The notes under the pieces: model-generated
The model's input: the letters and a program-made list of their open reading frames with translations, nothing else
Told to the model about the DNA's origin: nothing
Databases searched by the model: none
Translations under genes and position numbers: made by a program
In this document: one piece after another, positions 9,872 through 21,057 of the stretch
How positions within the stretch are numbered: position 1 is the first letter of the stretch
Layout of the letters: every line of letters begins with the position of its first letter
Source: Blepharisma stoltei
Lineage: Eukaryota; Ciliophora; Heterotrichea; Heterotrichida; Blepharismidae
NCBI GenBank assembly: GCA_914767885.1
Contig: CAJZBQ010000039.1
Span: forward strand, 682,001 to 746,000
DNA: 64,000 nucleotides
Direction of reading: 5' to 3'

Positions 9872-12566
9872 CTAATAAGGTATTATAGGTTTTTGCCTTC
9901 TTCTGTCATTCCACCCGAGAATATTATTCAGTCTCCCGAGCCACGATGCAATACAGTGGTTCAAATTTATATCTAAATAAACCTTACTTGGCACAGGATA
10001 ATTAGAAACCGTTATGTCCATAGACGCCCCTCTTGCAAGCTTAAATTTTGAATGCCCATCAATCCCCACCCAAGCTGGAATTCTTGAATTTTCCGGCACT
10101 TTGATTGTAATAGTGACAGAATCCGGCAGTAAAATAGGTCTAAATGATAATGAATGTGGACAAATTGGTGTCAATAATATAGCAGGGACTCCATGATGCA
10201 CAACTGAGCCTCCTGCTGATAAAGAATAAGCAGTTGATCCACATGGTGTGGCTACTAGCAGCCCATCCCCAATAGCATTTGTGCAGAATTCTCCATTAAG
10301 ATATATTTCAAGCTCTAAAAGTGACACCCCGGGACCTCTGTCAATACAAATTTCATTGGCAGCTTGGCCCCATTCTTTTTCACCCGCTTCTTTTCCATGG
10401 CATTTTAAACGTGATATTAAATCGACATGAATACTTGGCAAGGTAAAAACTTGGTCTAAAACATCGTTTAGGCTTCCTATATTATATGAAGTCATAAATC
10501 CAAGAGAACCCGTATTAAAAGAAAGCAACGGCGGCATTGATGTGTGTTTAAATAAGCTGATGGCCCATATGACAGTCCCATCCCCTCCCAGAGTTATAAC
10601 TAAGTTAATTTTTTCACATAATCCTTCGTGGAATTTGTGAACTTGAGGGTTTAAGTCTTTTGTTCTGTCAGCTTCTACGAATACTGTTGTGTTTTTGTCA
10701 AGCAGATATCTGACTGTTCTCATAAAAGCTGACTCAATTTCGTCATCTTTGCCGATTCTTCTAATGATAAGGACTTTAGGAGAATTCGGCAGGGAGACTT
10801 TGAAAGAATTCACTGAGTGTCTGTCGACGTGGAAGACGCCTCGTTCTAAGGAATTTCTTAAAAAGTCTTCGGTCCTTATATACTCAATTTTGGATGGGGT
10901 TAAGCTAACTTCGCTGCCGTTTCTTTCTTTAAATCGGCCGATATTATAAGTTGTAAAATCTTTATCATGGAATAAATATAATACTCCACAACGGTTTATG
11001 ATTGGCTGGTTTATCATAAAAGACTTTCGAAGCTGCTGCTGCATAGCTATTGAATCATTTGGCAAGTCAAGGAGCCACACGCTATGCAAAGCAGTTTCAG
11101 ATTCATCTTGGCCTCCGAAAATCATAATGGATTGGTTTATTGAGAAAAGCCCTGATGAAGAAATGCTACCTGGAAGCACCAAATCTAAAAGAATTCATTC
11201 CTCCTGATTTATATCGAACTTTTCTATTGAGGAAATCCCTGTTCCTCCACATACATAAATAGAACTCCCATTTACAGCTGCAGATGAATTTACTCTCGGA
11301 TAAATTAACTGAGGAAGAGAAGTCCATTTATTTTTTTCAATATTATAAGCTTCAACAGTGCTCAAAGAGTGGTCAGATTCTTCATTATACCCTCCAATTG
11401 CATATGTTATGCTATGCTAGAAGCTAGATATTTAAAGTCCCCACTTCAATGAGTGACATCTGTACAGCTCCTTAAGGAGCTCTGCCGGTGGCTCAAGCGA
11501 ATTGGGTGGACTTACCTCTGAGCCCAGGCTGAAAACAATTTGTCAGTGGTGAATGCCCCGTTGGGTCTGCAGACCATTGCTCAGCATCACCATTTCTAAC
11601 TATACTAATTGACCAAGAATAGCCCACTAAGGAGCCATTCTTGGTCTGCCAGAAAAAATTTTGACAAAAGATCCTAATCTGCCATTACCACTGAGTTTTG
11701 GTGTTGCCAAATTTTTTTGACAAGCCAAATGCATCATCGCAAAAGAACAATTTTTTTTATTGCATTTGGCTTGCCCCAAAAAATTTGGAAACACCAAAAC
11801 TCAGTGGTAATGGCAGATTAGGATCTTTTGTCAAAATTTTTTCTGGCAGACCAAGAATGGCTCCTTAGTGGGCTATTCTTGGTCAATTAGTACATGTCTT
11901 TTTGTCCATATTACGCCATCTTATATTTTCTACTCTGGTCAGATCGCCCCACTCAAAGGACCCTCAGCCGGAGGGACTGCAGATAAAATGTATGCCTAAT
12001 CCTGGAAAAATACCCAGCCACTTCCGCGATTTGGGGCAAACCACGATAGCAACTTAAGCAGCTAATCAAACTGCTTATTCGGGGGCGCCTACTGGCTTGG
12101 GTGCAGCTGGCATAAAGAAGTCTTTATAACTGCCCATAGGATCAGGCCACAAAACTTCTGCTCGTTTCTTAGGATCCTCGCCGCAAGTCATTATATACTG
12201 CTATGCCAGTTCGCTTCAAAAACCATGCCCGGATATCCATAGGATATTCACACAAGAGGACTGTTGTTTCGTCATCGCCATTTTATATCTATCAATTGCA
12301 TAAATAATCCCTGACAAACATATAGCACATAGATCAGCTCTGCTAGAAAGCATAGGTGTTAACTGTCTTATGGATTCTGATTCAAATTGCAAAACTCTAT
12401 TCAAAGTTCCATTACAAATACCTCCAATAATAAATACTGAATTTTCATAATACAGAGTGCAAAATCGTGATCCAAAATCTTCGTTTCAGTCAATTTCGAT
12501 TTTCTCTCAGGTTTCTGTATCAAAATCGAACTTTCATGCTTCGGATGACTCAAAATAATATGCCAT
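9872..12566 (-). CDS. Kelch-repeat / NAD kinase fusion
   Basis: The ATG at 12566 follows two in-frame stops. The N-terminal ~220 residues are Kelch repeats with TGA-encoded Trp: ETWEKIEIDW, VFIIGGICNGTLNRV, then after a repair AIGGYNEESD, NKWTSLPQLIYPRV, YVCGGTG and IMIFGGQDE. The C-terminal half is a NAD kinase: LVITLGGDGTVIWA carries the GGDG motif, then LSFNTGSLGFM, NEICIDRG, IGDGLLVATPCGSTAYSLSAGG and PHSLSFRPILLPD. NAD kinase makes NADP from NAD using ATP. An 898-nt insert with a 10-bp direct repeat (CAATTGCATA at 11395 and 12293) splits the Kelch part; removing it restores IIYAIGGYNEE in frame. The catalytic motifs look intact. The Kelch domain may dock a partner or regulate localisation; that is inference. 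Confidence 0.9.
11395..12302 (-). mobile_element. Retroposon-like insert with 10-bp target-site duplication in the Kelch-NAD kinase gene
   Basis: The direct repeats CAATTGCATA at 11395-11404 and 12293-12302 bound the insert. Inside the right flank, the minus strand begins ATAGATATAAAATGGCGATG, like the terminus of other repeats here. The body is GC-richer than the genes around it. Deleting 898 nt restores the Kelch motif and the downstream frame exactly. Confidence 0.8.
11603..11892. mobile_element. 290-bp near-perfect palindromic MITE nested in the retroposon-like insert
   Basis: Two arms of about 130 nt are almost exact reverse complements (TACTAATTGACCAAGAATAG at the left, its complement at the right end). 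A short loop lies near 11740. Both ends finish in TA. It interrupts the larger insert, so it arrived later. Confidence 0.85.
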
Positions 12567-12631
12567 TTATTAATCAAGAAGATCTCTCTACCAATTATTA
12601 AGTTTTTAATGGATGACTGGAGACTTTGCAT

Positions 12632-13218
12632 TTACTAATTTTAGAGGCTTAATATAAATAGACCAATTGCTGCTAAAAGTATCGGATTTTATTTATTTCG
12701 TCCTTGAAAAATTAGAACTATATTAAAAAGTGCGTTACCAAATTTTTTAAATTGTGGCGAACAGTTCAGCATCAAGTCTAATGTATATTATAAAATGAGT
12801 GCTTAGCATGGTGCATTATTTTATTGCAATAAAGCACTATATCGTAAAATTTCACTGCTTTTTGCAATATAATTTTTTCAAGAAATTCTGATAAATTTTA
12901 TATAACTCTTCATTTTCCATTCTTTTTCATATATGTATTTTAATAACTGTTTTCAGCTTCATATTATCAATAACTATAGCTCTATTCATGAATTTCAGAA
13001 GTACACTGCTCTAAATAGTAGTAATTTCCATATTTACTTGACAACTTAACAATTAAAATGTCACTGCAAAAATGTTCGACCACTTTTAGTAGCTATTCCA
13101 AATTTTTTGAACTTTTTTTATTATGAAATTAACTAACAGCATTTTAATATTAAATTTCCCTAAAAATTCCAATCCCATTAAATCTTCATATTTTGGTCGA
13201 ACAAATTCATAATAAACA
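12632..13218. other. Intergenic between divergent genes
   Basis: AT-rich, with no convincing frame. The minus-strand frame at 13086-13352 is the antisense of the secreted-protein gene start. The promoters of both neighbours must lie here, but no element is recognised. Confidence 0.5.
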
Positions 13219-13824
13219 ATGGCAGGAAAACTTCTCTTCGTCAGTTTTCTTCTGATTTCAGCATTTGCTTCCGAAAACACTGCTAATCCAATCGATGATT
13301 TCATGGCCGGGTTGTCAGTTGGTGTTAACCAGCCTCTGTCTTGCTCTGACAACTGGAAAATGTGTGGAGTATATGCTGGTCAGCTTATGGGTATGCCAAC
13401 ATCAGATTTAATCTCATTATTTACAGAAAGAATTCCTTTATCTGGAGCCTTAGAAATAGTTGAAGGCTTCCAAGCAAGTTTTTCAAGTATTTGGGGATGC
13501 ATTAGCACAGTTCTTGACGTCGGGACAGTTGCATATGATATCTACCACTTTACAACCCCAAGCTTCCAAGATGAAAGCACCCTTAAGAAGGTTAGAGATA
13601 TCCTCAATTTCTCATGCAGCGTCCAAAAAACAGCTTTTGACTTTGTCTTCATTATGAACACTTGTGGGGCTAGAGCTAATTTAAGCCTTGAATATGTGGC
13701 TAGTAACTATAAAGCCCATATGGAAGAAGCTAATAGCTTGATGACTGATGTAAACAATTGTGGAAGCAACTATCGTCAATGTGGCAAATCGGCTGGAGAT
13801 TTGATTCAGCTTTTACTTCAATAA
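13219..13824 (+). CDS. Small secreted cysteine-containing protein
   Basis: 201 residues, no insert and no in-frame TGA. It starts with a clear signal peptide (AGKLLFVSFLLISAFAS, cleavage near ASEN). The mature part has two related Cys motifs near its ends: CSDNWKMCGVYAGQLMG at about 41 and CGSNYRQCGKSAGDLIQLL at the C-terminus. These have the pattern C-x4/5-CG-x2-AG-x-L and suggest an internal duplication or a disulphide pair closing a helical core. No catalytic motif and no anchor. Probably secreted or lumenal. I do not recognise the family. Confidence 0.8.
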   Translation: MAGKLLFVSFLLISAFASENTANPIDDFMAGLSVGVNQPLSCSDNWKMCGVYAGQLMGMPTSDLISLFTERIPLSGALEIVEGFQASFSSIWGCISTVLDVGTVAYDIYHFTTPSFQDESTLKKVRDILNFSCSVQKTAFDFVFIMNTCGARANLSLEYVASNYKAHMEEANSLMTDVNNCGSNYRQCGKSAGDLIQLLLQ

Positions 13825-13877
13825 GAATTTAATTCTTTCATTATTTTTATTCTAATATACCTTAAAAAATAATTCAA

Positions 13878-16800
13878 TTATTTCAATTTTTTATGCATTT
13901 TTAGCAATTTTCCTTCAAATTCTCTTTTTATTTTATTTTTTTCTAAATAAATAGGACAATCCAACGAAATACATTCAATATCTCTGACACATCCAGTACA
14001 AGCTCTACATATATCATCGAGATTTTTCAATTTTTTTTCCTCTTGTTTAAGCACAATCTGTATCCCTAAATTCAATTTTTGTGTATCATTCCCACACGAC
14101 TCACAAAAATCAGTTTGCGAGATACATTTACAAATAATGCAATGTGCAGGCTGGTAATACCTATCTAATCTTGCTGACCCAGATTTTGCCAATGGCTTAT
14201 TGTTTAATAGTTGTGTATTTCCTCTCCTTTTAGGGTATTTTTGGTACCATGCAAATACATCAATTCCAGCTGTTTCAAGCAGTCTGTTTAGAATTGTATT
14301 AAGATTTCTTTCAATATAATAAGAACTATTCAGCTGATAGTCAGGGTTAGCTAAAAAATCCTCAGGGCTAACAACCTGGTCTGATAAATTATCCCCTGGT
14401 TTTCCTGAAATAACGACGTAGCCTATTCTTTCGCCTCATAGAGGTTTGGCCATTCTATCTTGGTCTTCTTTTCGTTTTGATATAATATAAGCTGGAGGAG
14501 GGTTTTTATAGGCATCTAGAGATACTTTTTCATGAAAAATAAAATCAATTATTCTGGCTTTTCCTGTCAAAATTTGATTCCATTCGTTACATAAAAAATC
14601 ATAAAGCTGAGACACGTCTTTTGAAAAAAGGACTGTTAAAGCCTTTTGTAATATAGTGGCTGATAATGGACAATTATCTCAATTTATATTGAATTTTTCA
14701 ATTTATTATAAAATTAAGGCGAGGCATTATAAATAGATATATCTCTTCTGACAGTTTCTATACCTTTAGCTTCAAACACAGGCACTGAGTCTGGTTTTTC
14801 ATATTTTCAGCCTGTATAATGCTTTTTTGCTAGTGTTATCATAGGACAATAAACTTTTTCTAACAAGATTTCTACAGGCTTAGGATTTGACTGATTAATT
14901 GCATTGGCAATTTCTTTTCCTACCTGAAAAGCTTGCTCTACCGTTCTTCCTCCTAGCTTTATCATCATAGAATCAGTATCCCCATATATAACTTTAGCAT
15001 CTCATTTAGGATTATTTTCAACCAAATATATTGCAGCTTCTAATGTTTTTCTTCCTAGCGCCACAATTGTGTCAGCAATATCATTGCATGGCATCCTCCC
15101 TGACTGCCCAGCCCCTGTATATCCATATGTGGTATTACAAAGAAGTTTTATTCCTAGCTGTTGGGAAAATAATTGGACATATTCAATAGATTTTTTATCG
15201 ACTTTTTTCATTGCATTTTTGATCATAATTCTGGTCTGTAATAGCTCATACATCATTCTAGGCAAAATTCCTCGCCTTCTGGTCCAATTTATGTACCCTA
15301 CATTGTTTGGAGCTATTAATATATCGTTTTCACCACTATAAATGCTGCCTTTCATGGTTGTTACACCGAATTTTTTGTAGGGCTGAGCATTGAGCTTTCC
15401 AAGGCAAGTGCAATAGCAGAGATTATAAGCAATCATAAGGGAGGGGTAAAGAGACTGAAAATCCAGGACAATAACTGGGTCAACTCAAAACTTTTTTTCA
15501 GGCTCAACAACTAATGGAATAATTTCCAGCTCTTTTTGTGATTGAATTTGGGATTTCATAGCAGAAAGTAGCAAATAATCAGAAGATTTAATAATTTTTT
15601 TCATTAAAGCTTCAACTCGGTACTGGGAACCTCTGGTAAATACACTAGGAAGGTCCATACAGTATACTTGGGCTAACAGCACATTTCTCTCTATAATTGT
15701 GTAATGGTCTATTAACTTTTCTGTATGAACTATATATTTTTCAACTGAATTAGGACTCTACTAGGGTTTATTTTTATTTAAAAAATGCTTTTAGACTTAT
15801 AATGCTAGCTTTATTCAATAAATTCAGCTTAAAATGTCTCAAATATAATCATAAACAAGATACCTATTTTCAGCAAAAAACCTTGTTAAAGTTTCTGATG
15901 AATAATAAGGCAGCCTCACATTTAATACCAGATACACCAAATTATGAAAATTATAAGAATAATAATTCTCCTCAGCCTTCACAATTCTTCATGCAGTCAA
16001 TATCATCCTCCCAGGTATTTTCTGTCCACCTATTTTGCCAGGATTAAATGCAGAAAACTTAAAAAGTCTGCTTATTTGTGAAGGCATGTCATATTTTATA
16101 GCTTTTGCCCTTTTCATTAAATATCCAATACTAGCTCTCTCAGTCTCAAAACCTATAATAAAATCGGGATCAGATTTTTGGATTTTTAATGTTATTCATT
16201 CTATAAGCAATTTTTCTGTATTTACATAAGTCACATTAAAGGAGTATTTGCTTCTTATATAGCATGAGGATTTGTGACCAAACTGGATAAGCCCTTCTTC
16301 AGCTCGATTTAAGTCGTCATGGACTTTGTAGACTATAAATCTTATAGGGTCAATTTTTGGGTCAGGAAGAAGAGAACCTCGAGTTTCACAAAAAATTTCT
16401 AAAAAAAAGGTAGTCACATAGGAATTGTGGGATTTTTGAGGAGGGGTGGGGACATAAGCTTTTACAGGCTGAAGGTTAATAGCTTGTGAATTAGTTAATG
16501 AGCTTTCGCTCTGCGAAAGCTGAAAAATATCATTATATTTCGGAGGAATAGGCTTATAAAGATAGCTATTTTGAAAAGGATCAGCTTTTATTTGATTTTT
16601 TGCAAGCTTATGTGCGAAATCGGGGAGATTTTTGTAATTTTCATTTGATAAGATTTCTGGATTTGTGATTCCTTGGATTATTATTTTATTTTTTGTGCCT
16701 AAAAATAAAGGTTGATTTACTATTCTTACGCTGTACTGAGATGATTCCAAAACATCTTCATATTTTGGTGGCTGCGGCGAATATTCATAAGCAAAGCCAA

Positions 16801-17988
16801 TTGAAAAATTCAAGTTTTCATTATAATTTTGCGAGAAAAAAAATTTCCTTACCCTTGCACTTGTCATTCTTTCAGTAAAATCTTTTAGTCTTTTTTCATG
16901 GTAAATCCCTCTAAATTAAATTATTTTTAAAATAAATATTTTAACTAATTTTTTTCATAATATAAAAATATCTAATTTAATATCAATTATAATACGTTTG
17001 TGCTGGAGAAATATAATCCAGCTTCATCATTTCAGCATTTATTTTATTTTCTATTAAATTAGGCTTTGATGTATCAATAATATCATCTAATAGTTTATAA
17101 TCGTCTTCATCTACCATATTCACTGTTGCGTAATTTGTAGGAGGATTAGCACTTAAAATATCTAAATTATCCTTTGGCAATGATTTTAAATATAGCAGCT
17201 GATGTTTATGCTCAGGAGATTGGATAAAATCATATGTAAAATTGTAATTTTCAGGGAGTTTTGATATACGTTCATGCATACTTTCGTTACTTTTCATTCT
17301 TCTTTCGAACTCTTTCTATATATTTTTTACAAATCAGATACCTAATATAGAAGGCATAGAAATTTGTCCAAAATTATGAGGAGGGGCGACTTCAGACCTT
17401 TCTAAGTCATAATGCATGCAGTCGGCCTCAATTTCACAATAGGTGGATTTATTGATGTTGTGAGTAGGAGCTGAGGGAAGAATGCAAGGCTGCCTAAAAA
17501 AGGCTTTTTTGGATTTAATTCATTCCATTCCTGCAAAATTGTAATCAGTGTAGAGCTGCTGAAAAACGTCAATATGAGCTTCATAAGGCTGAAGCCTAAT
17601 GCCACAGATTCCATCACAGCAGATTTCAGCCACTTTTTTTACGTTTTCAGTTGAGTAAACTGAAATTTTGATAAATCTGACCTTTTCTGTATGAAATCCG
17701 TAAAATGGAATTTTCTCAACGATCTGCATATCGTGGATAATTGGAATACCTTGTTTTTTACCTGAATTAATTTCTTTTTCTAATATTTCAGTCATTTCTT
17801 CAAAATTTGGCTCAAAATCTTTACTTCCCTTATTTGACATTGATAGCTTTGCTCACTCTCAATAGGTGCTTTTAAAATTTAAAACATCAAAATTTTTAAA
17901 TCTAAATACAATGAGATTTATAAAATTTAAGTTTTGGAAGCTGCGTAAATCCAATAAAATAAGATAGAGATTTAATAATAAGAGTCAT
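13878..17988 (-). CDS. REV3: DNA polymerase zeta catalytic subunit
   Basis: B-family polymerase for translesion synthesis. The N-terminal region has QPYEAHIDVFQQLYTDYN and CEIEADC, both REV3-like. Then comes an exonuclease-type fold (DPDFIIGFETERASIGYLM) and the palm: motif A DFQSLYPSLMIAYN, motif B region LLCNTTYGYTGAGQSGRMPC and motif C YGDTDSMM. KGIETVRRD follows. Two C-terminal cysteine clusters follow (CIICKC...CESC and CRACTGC...C), the second expected to hold an Fe-S cluster. TGA codes Trp at several places. One 15-nt intron (17316-17330) and three IESs (16904-16991, 15737-15862, 14675-14739) all check for frame. At about 1,220 residues from the Met at 17840 it lacks the huge insert of animal REV3. 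Open frame continues above 17840 (STYWEWAKLS); the true start may be the ATG at 17988, though that join is unresolved. Confidence 0.93.
14675..14739 (-). other. 65-nt TA-bounded IES in REV3
   Basis: Minus-strand junctions are GAGATATATC at entry and GAGATAATTG at exit. Excision restores ETVRRDNCPLSATILQKAL, which is what REV3 needs after KGIETVRRD. Length 2 mod 3 matches the frame change between flanking segments. Confidence 0.85.
15737..15862 (-). other. 126-nt TA-bounded IES in REV3
   Basis: Excision at TA joins RFFAENRY to IVHTEKLIDHYTIIERN, keeping frame. Without it the frame meets TAA shortly after 15790. Confidence 0.85.
16904..16991 (-). other. 88-nt TA-bounded IES in REV3
   Basis: Joins ISPAQTY to YHEKRLKDFTERMTSARV. 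Length 1 mod 3 matches the shift between the two frames. Both junctions have T before TA. Confidence 0.85.
17316..17330 (-). other. 15-nt intron in REV3
   Basis: Minus strand GTAAAAAATATATAG. Splicing joins ILGIWF to KEFERRMKSNES, matching the REV3 region after the CELE-like motif. Confidence 0.85.
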
Positions 17989-18596
17989 TGTTTATTTTAT
18001 AAAAAAGATTTTCTGCCCATTCACTAAAGGGGTTTAATTTACAAAAAGCAGGATTTTCAAATGATCTTTTCTGCTCACAGAAGGGTTTAGGTAATTGCAC
18101 ATAGAAAAAAGGATAATACTAACTCACCCTTCTGGCTAACTAGTGAGCAAAATATTCGCCAAAAAAGGTCAATTATTTAATTTCATCTTTTATTCCAATT
18201 TAAATAAATTAAAAATTTCATTTAAATATTTGAAATCAAAATCTACTCTAATTTAAAATTAATGTTTAAGATCCAAGTTATTCTAAAATTTATTATAATT
18301 AGCTGAAGATCATATTATTATAATGATTAATTACAAATTCGTTTATTTCTCACTAAAGAAAGGTGCTAATTTTCCTAAAATAGAATTTTTTCTCCCCCTA
18401 AAAAGGGGAAGAATAAATATTTTTTACCCCATGGATATGCAATGCCGCCCTCGTCCCATCTCTCATCCTTCCATAAAGTGTAATAATAGGTGCCTGCACC
18501 GCTTTTCTATTTATATATCTGCATCTATCTTCATCATAATTCTCTATCGGATTGCTCGTATAGAAATGCTGAGCTATTAAAATTAGTTCCATTTTA
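17989..18596. other. Intergenic; contains an imperfect hairpin
   Basis: No gene seen. At about 18080-18165, TGCTCACAGAAGGG is followed by CCCTTCTGGCTAACTAGTGAGCA, an interrupted inverted repeat. It ends in GAGCAAAA, which resembles the GTGAACAAAA termini of the elements at 30.2 and 31.3 kb. Confidence 0.4.
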
Positions 18597-21032
18597 TTAT
18601 TGAATTTTATCAATATTTTCTTCCAAAAATATCAAAGTTTCTACCAATTTATAGCCTATGTCATGGGATTTTCCTCTTTGTAATGCAGCAGCTTCAAATG
18701 GGTCTTCATCGCTCCATAGGTTTTCTTGGGCTCTTTTTTCTATTGTTTTTTGTGTTTGGTATGTTTTCATTAAAGATTCCATGCCAAGCTCTTCCTCTAA
18801 ATACCCTCTTAAGAGCTCCAAAGTTTCAGCAGGTGTCAGCTTATTATCATAAAATTTTGGAAAACTTTCTATAGTAATCGAAACTACATTATTTTCAACA
18901 GGAATTTCTATTTTTTCTATAGGTGGGACAGCTTGGTTTTCAAGATCGTCTATTCTGTCTACCACGTCTTCGTCTTTTTCTTCTTCGATTTCTTCAATTG
19001 AAGGCATTATTTCATCTTCTATATCATCAGGGATATTTCCATCAGCTATATCTTGCAGCTCATGGAGCATTCTGTCTTGGTCTTGTTCTTCTGTATACAA
19101 CTGTCGTGAGCTGCCATTTCCTAGTCATTCTACAACTACATCCTCTTTTTTCTTTTTTTTCTTTTTCATTTCTTTTTTCCGTCTCTCTCCATATACCATT
19201 TCTCTATAAATTCTTTTAAAATTTTTTTAAAACAAAAATCATCATATTTTTTTTATTTTGGGTATATACCTATTTATAATAAATATATAATAAATTTCCC
19301 TATTTTTATATAATTTTTATTTATTGTGAGCAGGCATATCTTTTCTCATTTCATTTCTTTCTTCTGAATGCTTTTTGTGTTTTTCTTCTTTTGCTTTTAA
19401 TGCAGCCTGCTTTTTAGCTTCTTCTTCGTCTCTTTTGTCTTGTTCTTCTTTCATTTTAATTTTCATATCATCGATTTTCTTTTTTAAATTATTTTGCTTT
19501 TTGTCTTCTGGTTTGTCCCATTGAATTAGTCCAAGCCCTGCTGGGTCATTTCTTTGTTTTTGGACTGGCTTAAACTCGTCTTCTAGATGCTTGTTAAGAG
19601 GAGATTGAGCTTTGGGGACTGGAGGCTTGTAAGGGGGGATTTCAGCAAGAGCTTGGGGTTTTCAAGGAGGGATATCAGGGAGAGCATTTTTTTTGTTTTC
19701 TGGAGGTTTATCTTTAGGTTTTCATGCAGGGATTTCAGGGATTTTTGCTTCAGGCTTTTTTTCATTCCTAGCAGGGATTTCGAATGGTTTCGGCTGAATG
19801 TCAAGATTTCGCTGGGGTATTTCAAAAAGTTTTGGATCTGGGTTTCTTACAGGAATTTCATAAGGTTTTGGATCAGGATTTCTTTTAGGAACCTCATAGG
19901 CTTTAGGCTCATAGCCTTTAGGATCAGGATTTCTTTGTGGGATTTCATAGAGTTTTGGCTTTTCTTCTTGCAGTTTTTGAGGAATCTCATAGTTTTTTTG
20001 CCTTTCTTCTTGAATTTTTTGCGGAATCTCATATTTATAGTCATTTTTCGGAATTTCTCTCGCATATGGTAAATCTCTGTTCCTTTCCAAAATTTCCTTT
20101 TTTATTTCTTTTGGCTTTTCCTTTGGAATTTCCCTTGCTTTTTTTAATGCTTCTTCATTTTTCTGCACAAAAACATTTTGATTATGCAAAATTGTATGAG
20201 AAAACTCCTTTTTCCTTATAGTCTCACTCAAAAAATTCTGCACTCTATTCCTCACAAACGGCATTTTCAAAATCTGCGCTATATTTGGCCTTTTATTCGG
20301 ATCTAAAGACAGCATTTGTCCAATTAAATTCTTCAAATCTTTCGAAAAGTTATTAGAAAGCGGGGTATAAATTCCTCTAACAATATTGCACGACAACTGA
20401 TGTATCGAATTTCCATCAAATGGCGGCCTAAGTGCGCACAATTCATACAATAAAACTCCAATAGACCATACATCACTTTTAAAGCTATATGGCCTATTTT
20501 CTATAATTTCAGGTGACAAATAATAAGGAGTCCCTACTTGTGTCCTGGCTTTATCAATGGTATGATTCAAAACTTTTGCGATCCCAAAATCGCCAAGTTT
20601 GATCATATTTCTTTCTTTCATCAAAAAAATGTTCTGTCCTTTGATATCTCTATGCAAAATTTTTCTATCGTGGACGTGCTTCATTGCAAGGCAAATTTGT
20701 ACAAATCAATCTAAAATTTGATTTTCATTAAATGGTCTGCCCCGCTGTTCTTTTATTTTTGTAGCCAAATCGCCTCCATCTGCATGGTCCATGACGATGT
20801 TTAATTTTCCGTTTGTTGTGGTGTAGACGTCCCTGAACCTAATGATATTGGGATGGTCAAAAGCTGACATTACTTTGGCTTCATGATAGGCTTCTTTTTT
20901 TTCTTGGCTTGACATGCGAGAAATGTCGATTTGTTTGATTACACATGTGGATTTGTCTGAGTTATTTTCGCAGAGATAGCACTTCCCAAAGGCTCCTTCT
21001 CCTAGAAGTTTAATAATTTTGAATCCTTCCAT
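18597..21032 (-). CDS. NEK-family Ser/Thr kinase with EIP-repeat tail
   Basis: The ATG at 21032 is followed by a full kinase domain: LGEGAFGKCYL, VIKQID (Lys), HRDIKGQN catalytic loop, DFGIAK, GTPYYLSPEI activation segment, DVWSIGVLLYE. An in-frame TGA is Trp in ILD-W-FVQICLAMKH. The kinase is followed by about 200 residues of repeats built on EIP-x-RNPDPKPY and IPPWKP, then a charged helix. The frame stops at 19317. A 117-nt TA-bounded insert (19207-19323) joins it to NREMVYGERRKKEMKKK and a further 200 acidic, helical residues ending at 18597. NEK kinases act on microtubules and cilia; the exact orthologue is unclear. The GOST gene ends only 25 bp upstream on the same strand. Confidence 0.88.
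19207..19323 (-). other. 117-nt TA-bounded IES in the NEK tail
   Basis: Joins DMPAHN to REMVYGERRKK in frame (117 = 3 x 39). Without removal the kinase ends after MPAHNK, and the downstream 200-residue frame, which has no compelling start of its own, would be orphaned. Confidence 0.65.
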
Positions 21033-21057
21033 CTTAAGATTATGAAACAGATTATTA

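Noticed and set aside
13086-13352. Minus-strand frame overlapping the secreted-protein start
   Set aside because: It is the antisense of a signal-peptide gene with clear coding character on the plus strand.
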